Shown piece by piece: positions 9,497-19,429 of a DNA stretch of 64,000 nucleotides. The notes under the pieces are model-generated. The model was not told the origin of the DNA, did not search any database, and worked only from the letters and a program-made list of their open reading frames with translations. Position numbers and translations under genes: made by a program. This DNA is from Diphasiastrum complanatum (lineage: Eukaryota; Streptophyta; Lycopodiopsida; Lycopodiales; Lycopodiaceae), in NCBI GenBank assembly GCA_029204225.1, contig MU831886.1, positions 34,456 through 98,455 of the forward strand, written 5' to 3'. Numbering within the stretch: the first letter of the stretch is position 1; the number at the start of each line of letters is the position of its first letter.

Positions 9497-10327
9497 ACAG
9501 ACCCAGCAAATGCTGCTATAATTGTACAAAATGGAGGTATAGCACTAATTGTATCCTGCCTTACGAGCCCAGTAGAGAATACGGTAAGTGAGTTTTTGGA
9601 TCTGCTTGGCTACTTAGTTTCTTATAAGTTTTGAAGTTTTTTTGTAGCCATTGGGAGCACTAATTAGCTCTTGATGCTTTTCAGTATCTGCTTAAGCTAC
9701 CTTTCTGTTTTGCTGTAATCAGGAAATGTGCGATCAGTGCCCGAGTCCCATGGGGACATCAACAGTGAAATTCTGATTGTATGTTCATTTATGAGAACTG
9801 CTTAATTTAATAGGCATGTTGCTGATACTAGACAATCTGTGTTCAGGTATTGTCAGCCATTGCAGCTTTGTATTACCTTTGTACTCCCTCTACCAAGAAA
9901 GGTGATCACTTGTCACGTACCCACTGAAGTGATAGATGTAACATGTGAATTTACATTTTTTGCATTGGTATCTTCCTATCCCTGCAGACTACCTCTTAAA
10001 TCTGTTAGGGTTTAGGGTTTAGAATAGGGTTTGTTTTTTGTAGAAGAGCAAATTGTCTCTCAGTTTGTCATTTGTTGATTTCATTTGGCCCCATGTCAGA
10101 AAATTTTCAGTATAGCCTTAGGTGACATGGGTTGCGTGCTTGTATTTCTATAGTGGCTTTATCGCAGAAGCCTGTTATAATCACATACATTGATTTGCTT
10201 AGGTCTTTTTGCAGAGATGTTAACAACTGAAGTTCTGGATTGTTTAAAAACCTATGCTGCAGAAGGTTTGGTGCATCTTCGAATTCGTAACATAGCAAAG
10301 GTTTTCCTTAGCATGCATGGGAGCTAG
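9497..10327 (+). CDS. ARMC7: Last three exons of an ARMC7-like armadillo-repeat gene (5' part absent)
   Basis: Three segments splice in phase. Exon A is 9497-9583, after a CAG and ending at a GTAAGT donor. Exon B is 9847-9901, between TTCAG and a GTGATC donor. Exon C is 10215-10327, after TTTTTGCAG and ending in TAG at 10325. The joined protein reads DPANAAIIVQNGGIALIVSC, then SPVENT-VLSAIAALYYL, then EVLDCLKTYAAEGL and RIRNIAKVFLSMHGS. Order and content match the C-terminal half of ARMC7-type armadillo proteins (GGIPLI, ETVLSAI and LRN-A-IFL positions). Exon B is 55 bp, and the split codon between B and C is restored exactly. There are no stops in the exons. The expected N-terminal exons are not visible, so this is either the 3' end of a gene broken by retroelements or a captured or duplicated fragment. 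Confidence 0.7.
10005..10031. repeat. Short interstitial telomere-type repeat
   Basis: Two adjoining TTTAGGG units with flanking partial units, inside the second visible intron of the ARM gene. This is the common plant telomere unit. Confidence 0.7.
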
Positions 10328-11351
10328 TTATTGTTATACTGCAATTTCTGAATGTTTATAGACAATGAATGCCTTAACGTACTGCCTGAGTTGGAAAGGA
10401 TACTGGTGGGTGCTCAAGTTCCTTACTTTGTAGGCACATCATGCACTTGAAAAGATTGACTAGAGAAGGAAGTTTTTCGTAGGAATTAATTTGGACAATG
10501 TTCAAACCTACTGCAAACAAATAATATCTCATATGAGTTTATGCTTCACCTTCAAGCTAATTTTCCTTAATTCTCTCATTGTTGCATTTAACATTGAGTC
10601 TTTATGATAATGTTTGTGGTTGTCTTAAAAAACCATATTGGTCATTTATGATTCTATCTGATCTAGCTTATAACAGCTCTATTTCCAAATGCATGGACAT
10701 TGTTCCTTAAAACATTGATATATGAAAGAGTGCGATTTCTATGACGTAAAATCAGGTCCTTGGTTTCTCTTTTTAACTTTCAACCAGCTCATCCAATGCA
10801 ATATTGGGAATTTGCTTAAGTCAACTTTCTCTCCAGAAGGTCTGTGCAGTCCTAGTGGAATTTATGGTGGAATGCACCTGATTTTACTTGAGGGAAGGGC
10901 CCAGTCTAAGACACTTCCACCCCGTGAAGCCAATGGGGTCAGGATGGTAGCTTCAACGGGCGGAAGGGCTTTAGACTAGCCCCGCACAACCGAGCCCCGC
11001 AAAGTGCTTGGTCCTTTGTATTCGACTTGCCCTCACACAGCAGAATCAACTTCTGGTCTCACATCTTCCGTTGGATTTAGGGCTGCACAACTGTTTGACA
11101 CGTAACAATTGGATCTTCATTGGAAGTTCCAAGTGAACATCTTATGGCTAAATAAAATCTTTCAAATACTGTATTGTAGACAATTGATATTTAGTTAATC
11201 ATCATGACATCCCATGTTAGTATAAAACGATCTCACTTATAAAAGAGATCAAAAAGTCGATTCAAATCAGGTGAATTTTACTAAGATTTGTAAATGACAT
11301 TATTTTTTATGAGGTTGCCTCATATATATATATACTTCTTTTAAGGCAGCG
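10328..11351. other. Region downstream of the ARM gene, no gene recognised
   Basis: The first part could be 3' untranslated sequence. A more GC-rich patch at about 10880-11000 contains CCCCG blocks and no recognisable domain. The LINE begins near the right end. Confidence 0.4.
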
Positions 11352-12560
11352 ATGGCTCCCAAAAAAAAGTCCTGTAGCAGCAGCGCTGCTTGCCAAGAAA
11401 AGCCCCCCACTCGTTCTACTGTAGCGCTACCTGACCCCCCCACTCGTCCTACTGTAGCGCTGCCTGCCATGCAGGCAGCAATGCCTGCATTGCTGCCTGA
11501 AGAAAAGGCAGCGCTGCCTGCTGTACCTCCTGGCTTCACCTCCAGCCTGCCTGCCTCCTGTTTGCCGCCTTCTGTACCTGTCATCTGCCTGTCCTCACAT
11601 GCCACGTCTTCTTCTTCTTCTCTGAAATCCACCCATGCTGATCTGCCTATTCAGCCAAGCAACCGCAATACCCCCATCCACAGCCTGCCTGCCTCCTGTC
11701 TGCCGCCTTCTGTACCTGTCATCTGCCTGTCCTCACATGCCACGCCTTCTTCTTCTTCTCTGAAATCCACCCACGCTGATCTGCCTATTCCAATCAGTCA
11801 AGCAATACCCCCATCCACAGTACCCATCCCATACACTCCCTCCAAATCAACTGAACTTTTCTCCTCTTGGGAGGTAGACCAGTTTAAAGCGGATTTCCAG
11901 ATTATGAAGAAAGAACACTCACAGCTGCAGGGATTAGTGGTCTCCTTAATCGAAGACAAGAATTTGTTGCAGTCCAAAGTTGCCTCATTGGAGCAAATCA
12001 TCAGCGCTAAACAGGTTGCAGCCTTAGAATCGACTACCACCATGATACGAGAACTAGAGCACAAGATTGAGCAGCACAAAGAGGAAACTCTTTCTTGGGC
12101 ATCGGTATTGAAGAAAGGCACTAAACCCAGCGCTCCCATCTCCTCGGTCATTTCGGCCACTATTTTGGAAGAACGATCAAGAGAACAAAAGGCCCATAAT
12201 ATCAGGGTCCGCGGGATACCAGACACACAGAGGATGCCATTGCTGAGGCCCAGCGTTTTCTTGATACTACCCTAGGACATGTGACAGATGGACTGAATAT
12301 AGCTTGGAGGACTATCAGAGACGCGGCCACACTGATCATTCGCTTCACCTCATTGACTAGTCGCAGAGAGGCTTTGCGCTGCAAAGCCAAACTACGAGGC
12401 ACTACCACATATATGGACGATGATCTTACTTACATCCAGTTTGAGGAGAGGCGTAAGGCCTTCCAAGAGGCCCGGAGTCTGGTAGACGAGCTATCTACTG
12501 GGATGGACAGGTACGATTTATTGCTGACACCCCTAGTAGCTCCCAGCGCTAGGGGTTTTG
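11352..12560 (+). pseudogene. LINE ORF1 protein: Pro/Ser-rich N-terminus, coiled coil, L1-type RNA-binding region
   Basis: The ATG at 11352 opens MAPKKKSC, followed by a Pro/Ala/Ser-rich region with an in-frame 46-codon duplication. Residues about 175-240 have the heptad look of a coiled coil (FQIMKKEHSQLQGLV to IRELEHKIEQHKEE). The frame ends at 12275, but after a frameshift near 12225 the protein continues: AHNIRVRGIPDT, LGHVTDGLNIAWRT, LIIRFTSLTSRREALRC, then DDLTYIQFEERRKAFQEARS. That order (RRM-like N-I-R-V-G-P, then a C-terminal domain) is the layout of L1 ORF1p (Transposase_22). No CCHC knuckle is seen. The role is RNA binding and chaperone activity in the LINE particle. Confidence 0.75.
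11543..11818. repeat. 138-bp tandem duplication within LINE ORF1
   Basis: Units 11543-11680 and 11681-11818, near-identical over their first 110 bases. The period is 46 codons, so the reading frame is kept; each unit encodes LPASCLPPSVPVICLSSHA. Confidence 0.9.
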
Positions 12561-12599
12561 GGGTCCTCGAGCTTGGGAGCACCCCAGGGCCCCATCCAC

Positions 12600-13340
12600 A
12601 CCATCTCCAGATTGGAGTATGGAATTGCGACGACATCCATTCATCCTCCACAGCAGGTGACCTGATTGACTTCATTACTGACGAGACTTGCTGCTTTTCA
12701 TGGAGACTCATGAGAGTCAGGAGCGCGGACTACCCACTTTTCCCGGATATAGATGGGATTCAGTATACAAATCTAAGACTAGATCAACTAGTGGCCGAGG
12801 TTCTGGAGGGGTGGCTTCTACTTTCCTCTAGAGTCTTCCTCTTTTGCTGAAGGTATCGGATCACCTTACCTGGATCTCTCATTGGATATCATTCGGTTCA
12901 CAAAGAGGGGGCATATTTTCCTCACAGGGGATTTTAATGCCAGGACTGCTTCACGTCAGATTGAGTTTCATGATACCACGAACCAAATTCGAGTTCATGC
13001 CCTTGACAGTGACGATATGGGAGTCACCAGGATTTCTGTGGATGGACCAGGACCTATTACAGCATATGGTGAGCATTTATTGCAGTTTGGTGAGACACAT
13101 GAGTTAGCCATCTATAATGGCCTATCCTACTGGCCTGATTCTGGCAGTTATACTTGTCACCCCCACAGCGGCGGTCATAGTGTCATTGATTACCTCATGG
13201 GTCACCATCCTGCATTCCCCTCATTTACAGTTTTCATATTTCTCCGACTACTCTCTCTGATCATTCGTTCCTTTCCTTCGTTATTGGCCACAGAGGCAGG
13301 CAGAGTCTAGGAGATTGCATGCATTGGGACATGCAAGATT
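12600..13340 (+). pseudogene. LINE ORF2 AP-endonuclease domain
   Basis: Read through at least three frames: IGVWNC and IHSSSTAGDLIDF, then METHESQ (ETH catalytic block) and GYRWDSVY with SGRGSGGVA. The block FLTGDFNART follows at about 12924-12953, then GGHSVIDYLMG and LSDHSFLSFVIGHRG. These are the conserved motifs of the L1 APE-type endonuclease that nicks target DNA. Frameshifts occur near 12690, 12860 and 13230. Confidence 0.8.
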
Positions 13341-13379
13341 TCGAGCTCACTACTCCACCTCCGATCATATATATCTTCA

Positions 13380-13910
13380 CCCTTTGAGCTCTTATCGAGA
13401 AAGCTAAGTACAAGAAGGAAAAAGTTTATTGTTGTTTTGTAGACTTCAGGAAAGCCTTCGATTCTGTCCCACGCTCCTTGCTCATTCAGAGACTTCATTA
13501 TCTAGGCTTCTCGACGGATATCATTCTAGTTGTCATGGCTCTCTATGAGAGAGTTCTGGGCTGTTTTCGACATAGCAACAGTACTTCTGAGCATATTTGG
13601 AGTACTATTGGGGTGAAGCAGGGATGTTTTCTTTCACTAGTTCTTTTTGGACTATACATTGATGAGTTGGAGAGGGTCATTTCTCAGTTTGGCAGTGCCG
13701 GTTGTAGACTTGGCATCATTTTGATTGCTATTCTCCTCTATGCGGATGATGTGGTACTAGTATCTCATACTAGAGAGGGATTACAGAGACAGTTGGATTG
13801 CTTATATACTTTCTGTGCATTGGGGCCTAGGGGTAAACATGGCGAAGACCAAAGTTATGGTCTTCAACACTTTTCGGGCTTTCATGTAGCGTCAGGAGCT
13901 TATTTTTGAC
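13380..13910 (+). pseudogene. LINE ORF2 reverse transcriptase, N-terminal blocks deleted
   Basis: The reading begins IFTL, a stop, ALIEKAKYKKEKVY, then CCFVDFRKAFDSVP (RT block with catalytic Asp). It continues with STIGVKQGCFLSLVLFGLYI and LLYADDVVLVS, with the YADD motif at 13739-13750. The upstream blocks seen at 1-231 (DNYRTI, GFRPGYTTSDH) are missing because of a deletion joining the endonuclease tail to this point. A frameshift near 13850 ends the frame. Confidence 0.85.
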
Positions 13911-14510
13911 GGACATCCTCTAGACGTGGTCTCTTCATACAGCTTACCTGGGTGTACTCTTCATTGGCCCTACGTTCAATATGAGACAGGCGACTACTAC
14001 TAGACTTGGGAAAGGTCACCCTTCCCTTGTTCAATTAGAGAAGTCCTGTTTTCGTAAGTCTACACTTTTGGACACTCTTGTCACCCCTTCAGCCTTGTAT
14101 GCGGCAGAGGTATGGTGTACATACCTCTCCTCTTCACATTGGGCCAACATTTCACGTTTGCAGACTACCATGTTAGCTCGCATGGTTCGGGCAAAGCCTT
14201 CTGTTCCACATGAAATCATCCTTGCTGAGTTTTTCACTCTTCCTATCCAGATAGATGCAGCCTTCTAGCTTATCACATACATTCAGAGAGTTCGGGCATT
14301 TCCAAATACAGAGCAGAGATGTACATGAATTTCGCTTACGTCCTCCCACCATCTCCAGGCTCAGGGGTACCGGCTGTCATGGTTCTCTCAGGCGTCACAC
14401 TTCCTCATGGATTCATTTGGTATCGCTGTCACAGATCTCCCCTCGGGTACACACCAGTACATCCGACGGTTTCTATATAGAGCCTACGGATCAAATGCAA
14501 CCGTAAAAAA
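13911..14510 (+). pseudogene. LINE ORF2 C-terminal region
   Basis: The frame from 13981 encodes RQATTTRLGKGHPSLVQLE, then LDTLVTPSALYAAEVWCTY and MVRAKPSVPHEIILAEF, the post-RT thumb-like region of L1 ORF2. The continuation to 14500 shifts frame twice and includes IRRFLYRAYGSNAT. The match to 1140-1640 extends to about 14400. Confidence 0.7.
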
Positions 14511-14712
14511 AAGTCGTAGCATATTTTTTGCTATTGATTCAACCAAGACATTAAGCATGGACTTTTTGGACACATTTGTGTTGCCTCGTCATTGTGAACA
14601 TGTGTGTGTAAAAAAGGTCGTAATGGATTTTTTGCTATCGATTCAACCAAGACATTAAGCATGGACTTTTTGGACACATTTGTGTTGTCTCGTCATTGTG
14701 AACATGTGTGTG
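14503..14712. repeat. About 104-bp tandem repeat, two copies
   Basis: Units 14503-14607 and 14608-14712 differ at only a few positions. Each starts with an A-run and GTCGTA and ends in CATGTGTGTGTA. It directly follows the LINE 3' end. Confidence 0.9.
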
Positions 14713-14890
14713 TATGAGTTTCACATTTTTTTTTATTGTCGATCATAACAAATATCATATTAAACATCTACACTTTTACATTACATCTATTTATTGTGAA
14801 TGAAAATTTTATTATGATAAAATCTTTAATCTTAATATTGTTAAATGTGCAGGTACTTTTTCAACCAGATCACTAAACAACAATTGGTAA

Positions 14891-15211
14891 TATGTTGTTC
14901 AAGTTAAGCCACGCGCAATACATGTATTTAAAAATGCATATGTTGAGAATGAAATGGAGGATCTAAATTTGGACAACCCAAATATATCTGATGATGATGT
15001 AGAGATATCTTCAAATTTTGTGAATCCTAAAAATCCCATAAATGAATCGCATGATTTCGACCCAAATGATGATGAGAATAATAGTGATTCTCTACATGAG
15101 GACAATATTGAGAGAAGTTCCGTTTTTTATAATGATGATGAAAATCATCTAAGTGGAAACGAGTTGCAAGATGTATTGGCTGATGAATTTGAATCTTGCG
15201 ATGATGAATAA
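14891..15211 (+). CDS. Acidic ORF, possible C-terminal tail of a CACTA transposase
   Basis: The frame is open from just after a TAA at 14888 to the stop at 15211. It starts YVVQVKPRAIHVFKNAY and continues into a very acidic Asp/Glu/Asn-rich tail (DPNDDENNSD, ELQDVLADEFESCDDE). The opening resembles the segment that ends plant CACTA (En/Spm) TNP2-type proteins, in which a V-V-Q-V-P-R block precedes an acidic tail. A possible acceptor AG lies at about 14850. No terminal inverted repeats or upstream transposase domain was found, so the assignment is tentative. Confidence 0.35.
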   Translation, partial: YVVQVKPRAIHVFKNAYVENEMEDLNLDNPNISDDDVEISSNFVNPKNPINESHDFDPNDDENNSDSLHEDNIERSSVFYNDDENHLSGNELQDVLADEFESCDDE

Positions 15212-15739
15212 AATATGTATATGTCACAATGAATTTTGCTATAAAACAACACATTTGTGGCCAATATATATTGTTTCAAAATTCTTACATCTTTATACGA
15301 TGTTGCATTTCTTAAGTTTCATGTCAAACACATCTCGCAATCACTTAGAATTGGAAAAACATATCAATAGATGTTTGAACCAATTAAGAGAACAATTAAA
15401 AAATGTCGGATGTTGATTATTTATATATTCTAGTCAACAAGCATCTTCTTTGCGATAACATCTATGAAAATCATATGAAAGACAATAATGCACTTTGTCA
15501 CATTCGATTATTCATTTATCTTACATTCTTAATATCAACATAATAATATATTATAATTAATTTTGAACATGCAAATGTACACAATATTCATTTTTTTGTA
15601 TCAGTACATAAATACATCATAATGTCTATAAATGCGTAATTGAATATTATTTATTTGAGTATCAATAAATTTTAAATTTAATTCAAATGCATCATAATTT
15701 AAAATAATTTTCTCTCACATGGTGAAATAGTCTCTTGTG
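15212..15739. other. AT-rich non-coding sequence
   Basis: Very AT-rich; no ORF, terminal repeat or motif was recognised. Confidence 0.5.
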
Positions 15740-15975
15740 CTTGAGTTGTGGCGCCCGACTGGGCCTGAGACCTTTTTCAACGGCCACCGCTTTCTCACAG
15801 GCCCCTGGAGGTGTGGCTCTCGTTGGGTCCCGAGCCCGAGACCACCTTTTTGGCGGGTACCAAGTGGAGTGGTAACGGGACCCACCTTTTTGTTGGGCAC
15901 CACAATTTTCGCAGGCCGGTGGCCGCTTGGGTCCCAGCAGGCCTAAGCCCGAGAACCTTTTTTTGAATGATACCA
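15740..15975. repeat. GC-rich segment with iterated GAGACC...CCTTTTT motif
   Basis: A sharply GC-richer island in AT-rich surroundings. Four blocks end in CCTTTTT (T-runs at 15773, 15847, 15887 and 15958), mostly preceded by CCCGAGA or GGGACCCA. No coding potential was recognised. Confidence 0.5.
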
Positions 15976-16192
15976 GGGATTTTCAGCTAGCGCGGCGCCC
16001 ACGCCCTCATGCTCATGCGTACATGTCATACATCAGACATTTTCACTATATATTCAAACACATTGCTTTCTCCCAAAGAATTATGGGATAAAGTCATCCA
16101 TGCCACATGGCAAGCAATCAGGGAGGAGGCCAGGTATTGTCAAAGTACAGTACTTTGGACCGTAAATGAGTCTACTAATGACTCACAAGAGT

Positions 16193-16796
16193 GATTGATT
16201 GATTGATCATAAAACAAATACAAACTAGACACACAAAATTGAGATTGACAATTTGAGATGCATCACGCAAGAACAATCTATAATCATTAATCAAAAGAGA
16301 TGTACACTCCACACACGTGTGAAACAGTACTCAATACAATTTGTAGACAACAAATGATGTCATGAATTCTTAGCTCTTGATTAGATCCAAAAACAATCAA
16401 TGTACATAGTGTAGAAGTCGAGTTTTGCCAAGAGCTCTCAAAAATATTCTAAGGCATTACTATGGAGAGATGGATACATAGAAAGCCTCTTCTCCACCTC
16501 AAGTAAGGTGAAAATCCAGCATGAAGTTGATTGAGCTTTCTTGCCCTAATTTGCCATTCTAGCCTCATCCTAGAATTTTGCCATGTTGGTGGCTAGATTG
16601 ATCATCCTACTCCATAAATCTAGGTGTTTGGTCATATAATGTAGGAACCACTACCAAAAAAACTTGACCAACTTTTTAGACATGATCTAACCTACTCTAG
16701 TGTGGCTTTCCCACATGGCTCCATGGCCTCACACGTGTGGGACCCACATATGTACAATTTATATGGTTTTGATCCAATTTTTGGCAATTTCTCGCA
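16193..16796 (-). repeat. 3' LTR of the minus-strand copia
   Basis: On the minus strand it begins TGCGAGAAATTGCC immediately after GAGGAGGAG. It is set to end near a CA at 16193, in a run of ATCA repeats. It holds two ACACGTGTG sites (CACGTG at 16314 and 16732). The far end is approximate because no partner LTR survives. Confidence 0.6.
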
Positions 16797-16807
16797 CTCC
16801 TCCTCAA
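16797..16807 (-). promoter_or_regulatory. Polypurine tract
   Basis: The minus strand reads TTGAGGAGGAG just before the LTR start TGCGAG, as in other copia elements with an AAATTTGAGG lead-in. Confidence 0.65.
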
Positions 16808-17054
16808 ATTTAGTCTAAAAAATCCAGCTACAAACAAGAAACTTTTGAGACTCCAATAGAGAATGATGTCCATGAAAGATCTTTCACCACCTCTTAAAGG
16901 ATCCCTTACATGATGTTCCATTATTGTGTCTATATACATGTAGCTCACTTCAAAGCTAAACATCATGCCAAGCTATGAATTCCAAGGCTTTTTGTGCACT
17001 TGACGATACATGAATTAAGCTATTAAGTGCATAAATAATGTTGCCAACGACAAC

Positions 17055-17324
17055 TTACCTTGCTTGATTCATATGATTGAGCCTTGATGGCTCCAAATTG
17101 TTACTCAAGAATTTTCGTGGAGTCCTTGGGTCTTGAGCTTGCTCCTCCTCTTGACTTGACTCCAAGCCTTCAATGATTTGAATAAGGTGTTGATCCAAAG
17201 GTGCTTCTTCAAGTTTGAAAATCTTCCACTCTTGAAAGATCATATTTCCATCATTGACAACTTCTTTGGTGTAGATTCTACAATCTCTACTTGAAGAGCA
17301 AAACACTACCATTAATCCTATCAT
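17055..17324 (-). pseudogene. pol: Copia linker region between integrase and RT
   Basis: A minus-strand frame containing LEEAPLDQHLIQIIEGLE, SSQEEEQAQDPRTPR and LEPSRLNHMNQ. The copia copy at 56360-56560 has an equivalent Glu-rich stretch ending in EPSRLTYVDK, so this is most likely the integrase-RT linker. The domains on both sides are missing. Confidence 0.5.
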
Positions 17325-17730
17325 TAAAGTAGGATTTTCTTTGGTCCATTGGAATGATCATGCACAAAGCATGTGGACACAAAGATTTCCAAAACAAATG
17401 ATGTTTCATCTTTTATGATACTATTCAAACTATTACAAGCATAGTTATCCAATGAAATTGCTTGATCAACAACAACTATAGATTGGAAAGCATTCAACTT
17501 CATTGTCTTGTCATATAAGTACTAAACATAATCAATCTTAAAGTCACTTCATGTCTACTAATACTATCCAAGAAGGATTCAAAGATAGTAGACTCTCCAA
17601 TGCCCTTCAACCTTGCAAGATGCACACTTGAATGGAAAAATTGCATGCAATTTGATGACTTGGCCTTTGTCTTTGAGGTACTCCTTGGAGCTCTTGGTTT
17701 TTGAGGTAGATCCTCAAAATCTTCTTCTCT

Positions 17731-18115
17731 TTAATACTCATCCTCAATCCTTGCAAGCTTATTGTCACCAAAATTGTTAGTTGCACTCTCAATAGCAACA
17801 TAAGCCTCCAATTTCAACAATCTCCCTTGTTTAATGCAATTATCATTCTTCAAAATGGAACAAACACCATGCTTGAAGTGGACACCACTTTCCACAAGTT
17901 GACCAACACTTAGCATATTTTTGGAGATTGGTGGTACATAAAGAACATTTTCTAGATCCATACTTTTTGAGGATTCTAGACACAAAGAGATGGTACCAAC
18001 ACCATCTATCCTACACTCTTCATCACTTGTAGTAAAGACAAACTTTTTAGCATCATTGAAAGAGCGTAAATTGAGAAAAAGTCATTTTCATAAGTCATGT
18101 GGAAACTTGCCCCAC
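17731..18115 (-). pseudogene. pol: Copia protease region
   Basis: On the minus strand WWIDSGASFHMTYEN, with the DSGA active site at about 18110, is followed after a frameshift by DLENVLYVPPISKNMLSVGQL and NGVCSILKND-like residues (HGVCSILKNDNCIKQGRLLKL). It closely parallels 55315-55660 in the plus-strand copy. A stop after ARIEDEY ends the similarity where integrase should begin. Confidence 0.8.
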
Positions 18116-18980
18116 TATCAATCCACCAAATATCTCTTGAAATGCCATTTCTTGTTGGTGAGGAGATGCCATCAAGAATAGATCTCCTTCATCCTCCTCT
18201 TCATGTGCAAGATTTTCTTGTTTGTTCTCCTCCTCTTGTGCTCTTTGCCTCTTGTAGCATTCGGATGCAAAATGCCTCTTCTTTCCACAAAAGAAGCTTT
18301 TTTGCCTTGACTTGTCCTTTGCCTTTGAACTTGATGCTTGATCCTCCTCCTTGGCTTCCTTTGTTTGATCCTTCTTGGATCCCTTGGTCTTCTTCTTGCT
18401 CTTGAATGATAAATTTGATTTCTCATCTCCATCTTGCAATGATAAGGAACTCATCCTAGATTTTGCATGGAGCATCCTACACTCTTCAGCCACTAGCACA
18501 CCATGGAGCTTATCAATTGATGGCAAATTGTCTTGGATGGCAAAACTTTGAACCAAATTGAAGAAGTCATCTCCTAAGCCATTGAGGATCACTTGTACAA
18601 GTTCATTATAAAAGATCTTTTGCCTATAGAAGCCAACTCTTTGTTGAGAGACTTAATCCTTAGCACATACTCTTGTGCACTTTCATCACTTCTTCTCATG
18701 CTTTGTAAGATTTGGTTTTTTAGCATAAGCACTATTGATTGTTGGATTCATATATATAACTTTTAAATAATCCCAAGCTTTCTTGGTCAATGTACAAGAG
18801 GTCATCACTAACATTCATTTATATGCAATGAAGTGCTACTCTTGCCTTCTTCTTGTATCTAACCAATTCTTGTCTTCCAAGAGGCTCATCCTCTTCTTCT
18901 AGGACAATCTCAAAGAGGTCTTGGAGCACTAAAAAAGACTCCATCCTCACTTTCCATATTGAGTAGTTTGTAGAATTTAA
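18095..18980 (-). pseudogene. gag: Copia gag with degraded zinc knuckle
   Basis: The C-terminal part, 18592 to 18095, is open: ILNGLGDDFFNLVQSFAIQD, LPSIDKLHGVLVAEECRM, a Lys-rich stretch, then SFFCGKKRHFASECYKR. The first Cys of the knuckle reads Ser. The N-terminal part up to about 18980 is readable only with frameshifts (NYSIWKVRM-like, then QEYVLRIKSLNKEL). It matches the gag at 54406-55188. Confidence 0.8.
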
Positions 18981-19420
18981 CTTTCATTAGATCCAAAAAG
19001 GAATGCTCGAGATTATTGGTTTCGCCACATCATACAGGACGAGGCCAGTAAGGTAATTAATAACCTTGTGAGGCCCAGACACACTATTTTGGAGTTAGTA
19101 AGAGACTACCTCCTTCAAGAGGTCATCACTAGCATTGATTTTGATGCAATGAAGTGCTAGTCTTGTCTTCTTCTTGTATCTAACCAATTCTTGTCCTCCA
19201 AGAGGCTCATCCTCTTCTTCTAGGACAATCTCAAAGAGGTCTTGGAGCACTAAGAATGACTCCATCATCACTTTTCATATTGAGTAGTTTGTAGAATTCA
19301 ACTCTCACTAGATCCAAAAAGGAATGCTCGAGATTATTGGTTTCGCCACATCATACTGGACGAGGCCAGTAAGGTAATTAATAACCTTTTGAGGCCCAAA
19401 CACACTATTTGGAGTTAGTA
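18794..19420. repeat. About 307-bp tandem duplication across an element junction
   Basis: 18794-19100 and 19115-19420 are close copies, offset by 321 bp. Each unit has a copia gag 5' part (about 225 bp) and about 80 bp of different sequence starting at GGTTTCGCCACATC, which continues into the gypsy LTR remnant after the second copy. Confidence 0.9.
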
Positions 19421-19429
19421 CATGGTTTA

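Larger units (their letters stand above)
11352..14510 (+). mobile_element. L1-like LINE with ORF1, endonuclease and RT, decayed
   Basis: ORF1, AP-endonuclease, reverse transcriptase and the post-RT region follow in L1 order. ORF1 and ORF2 overlap in one frame because of mutations. A deletion between about 13340 and 13385 removes the RT N-terminal blocks. No poly(A) tail or target-site duplication was identified; a 104-bp tandem repeat follows the 3' end. The fragments at 1-231 and 1140-1640 are the same family. Confidence 0.85.
16193..19018 (-). mobile_element. Ty1/copia remnant (-): gag, protease and 3' LTR
   Basis: On the minus strand the order is gag, protease, a linker like that between integrase and RT, a polypurine tract and an LTR. 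Integrase and RT are deleted. The gag and protease match those of the copia at 52951-57545, so the two are copies of one family. Its upstream end is involved in a tandem duplication (18794-19420). Confidence 0.8.
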
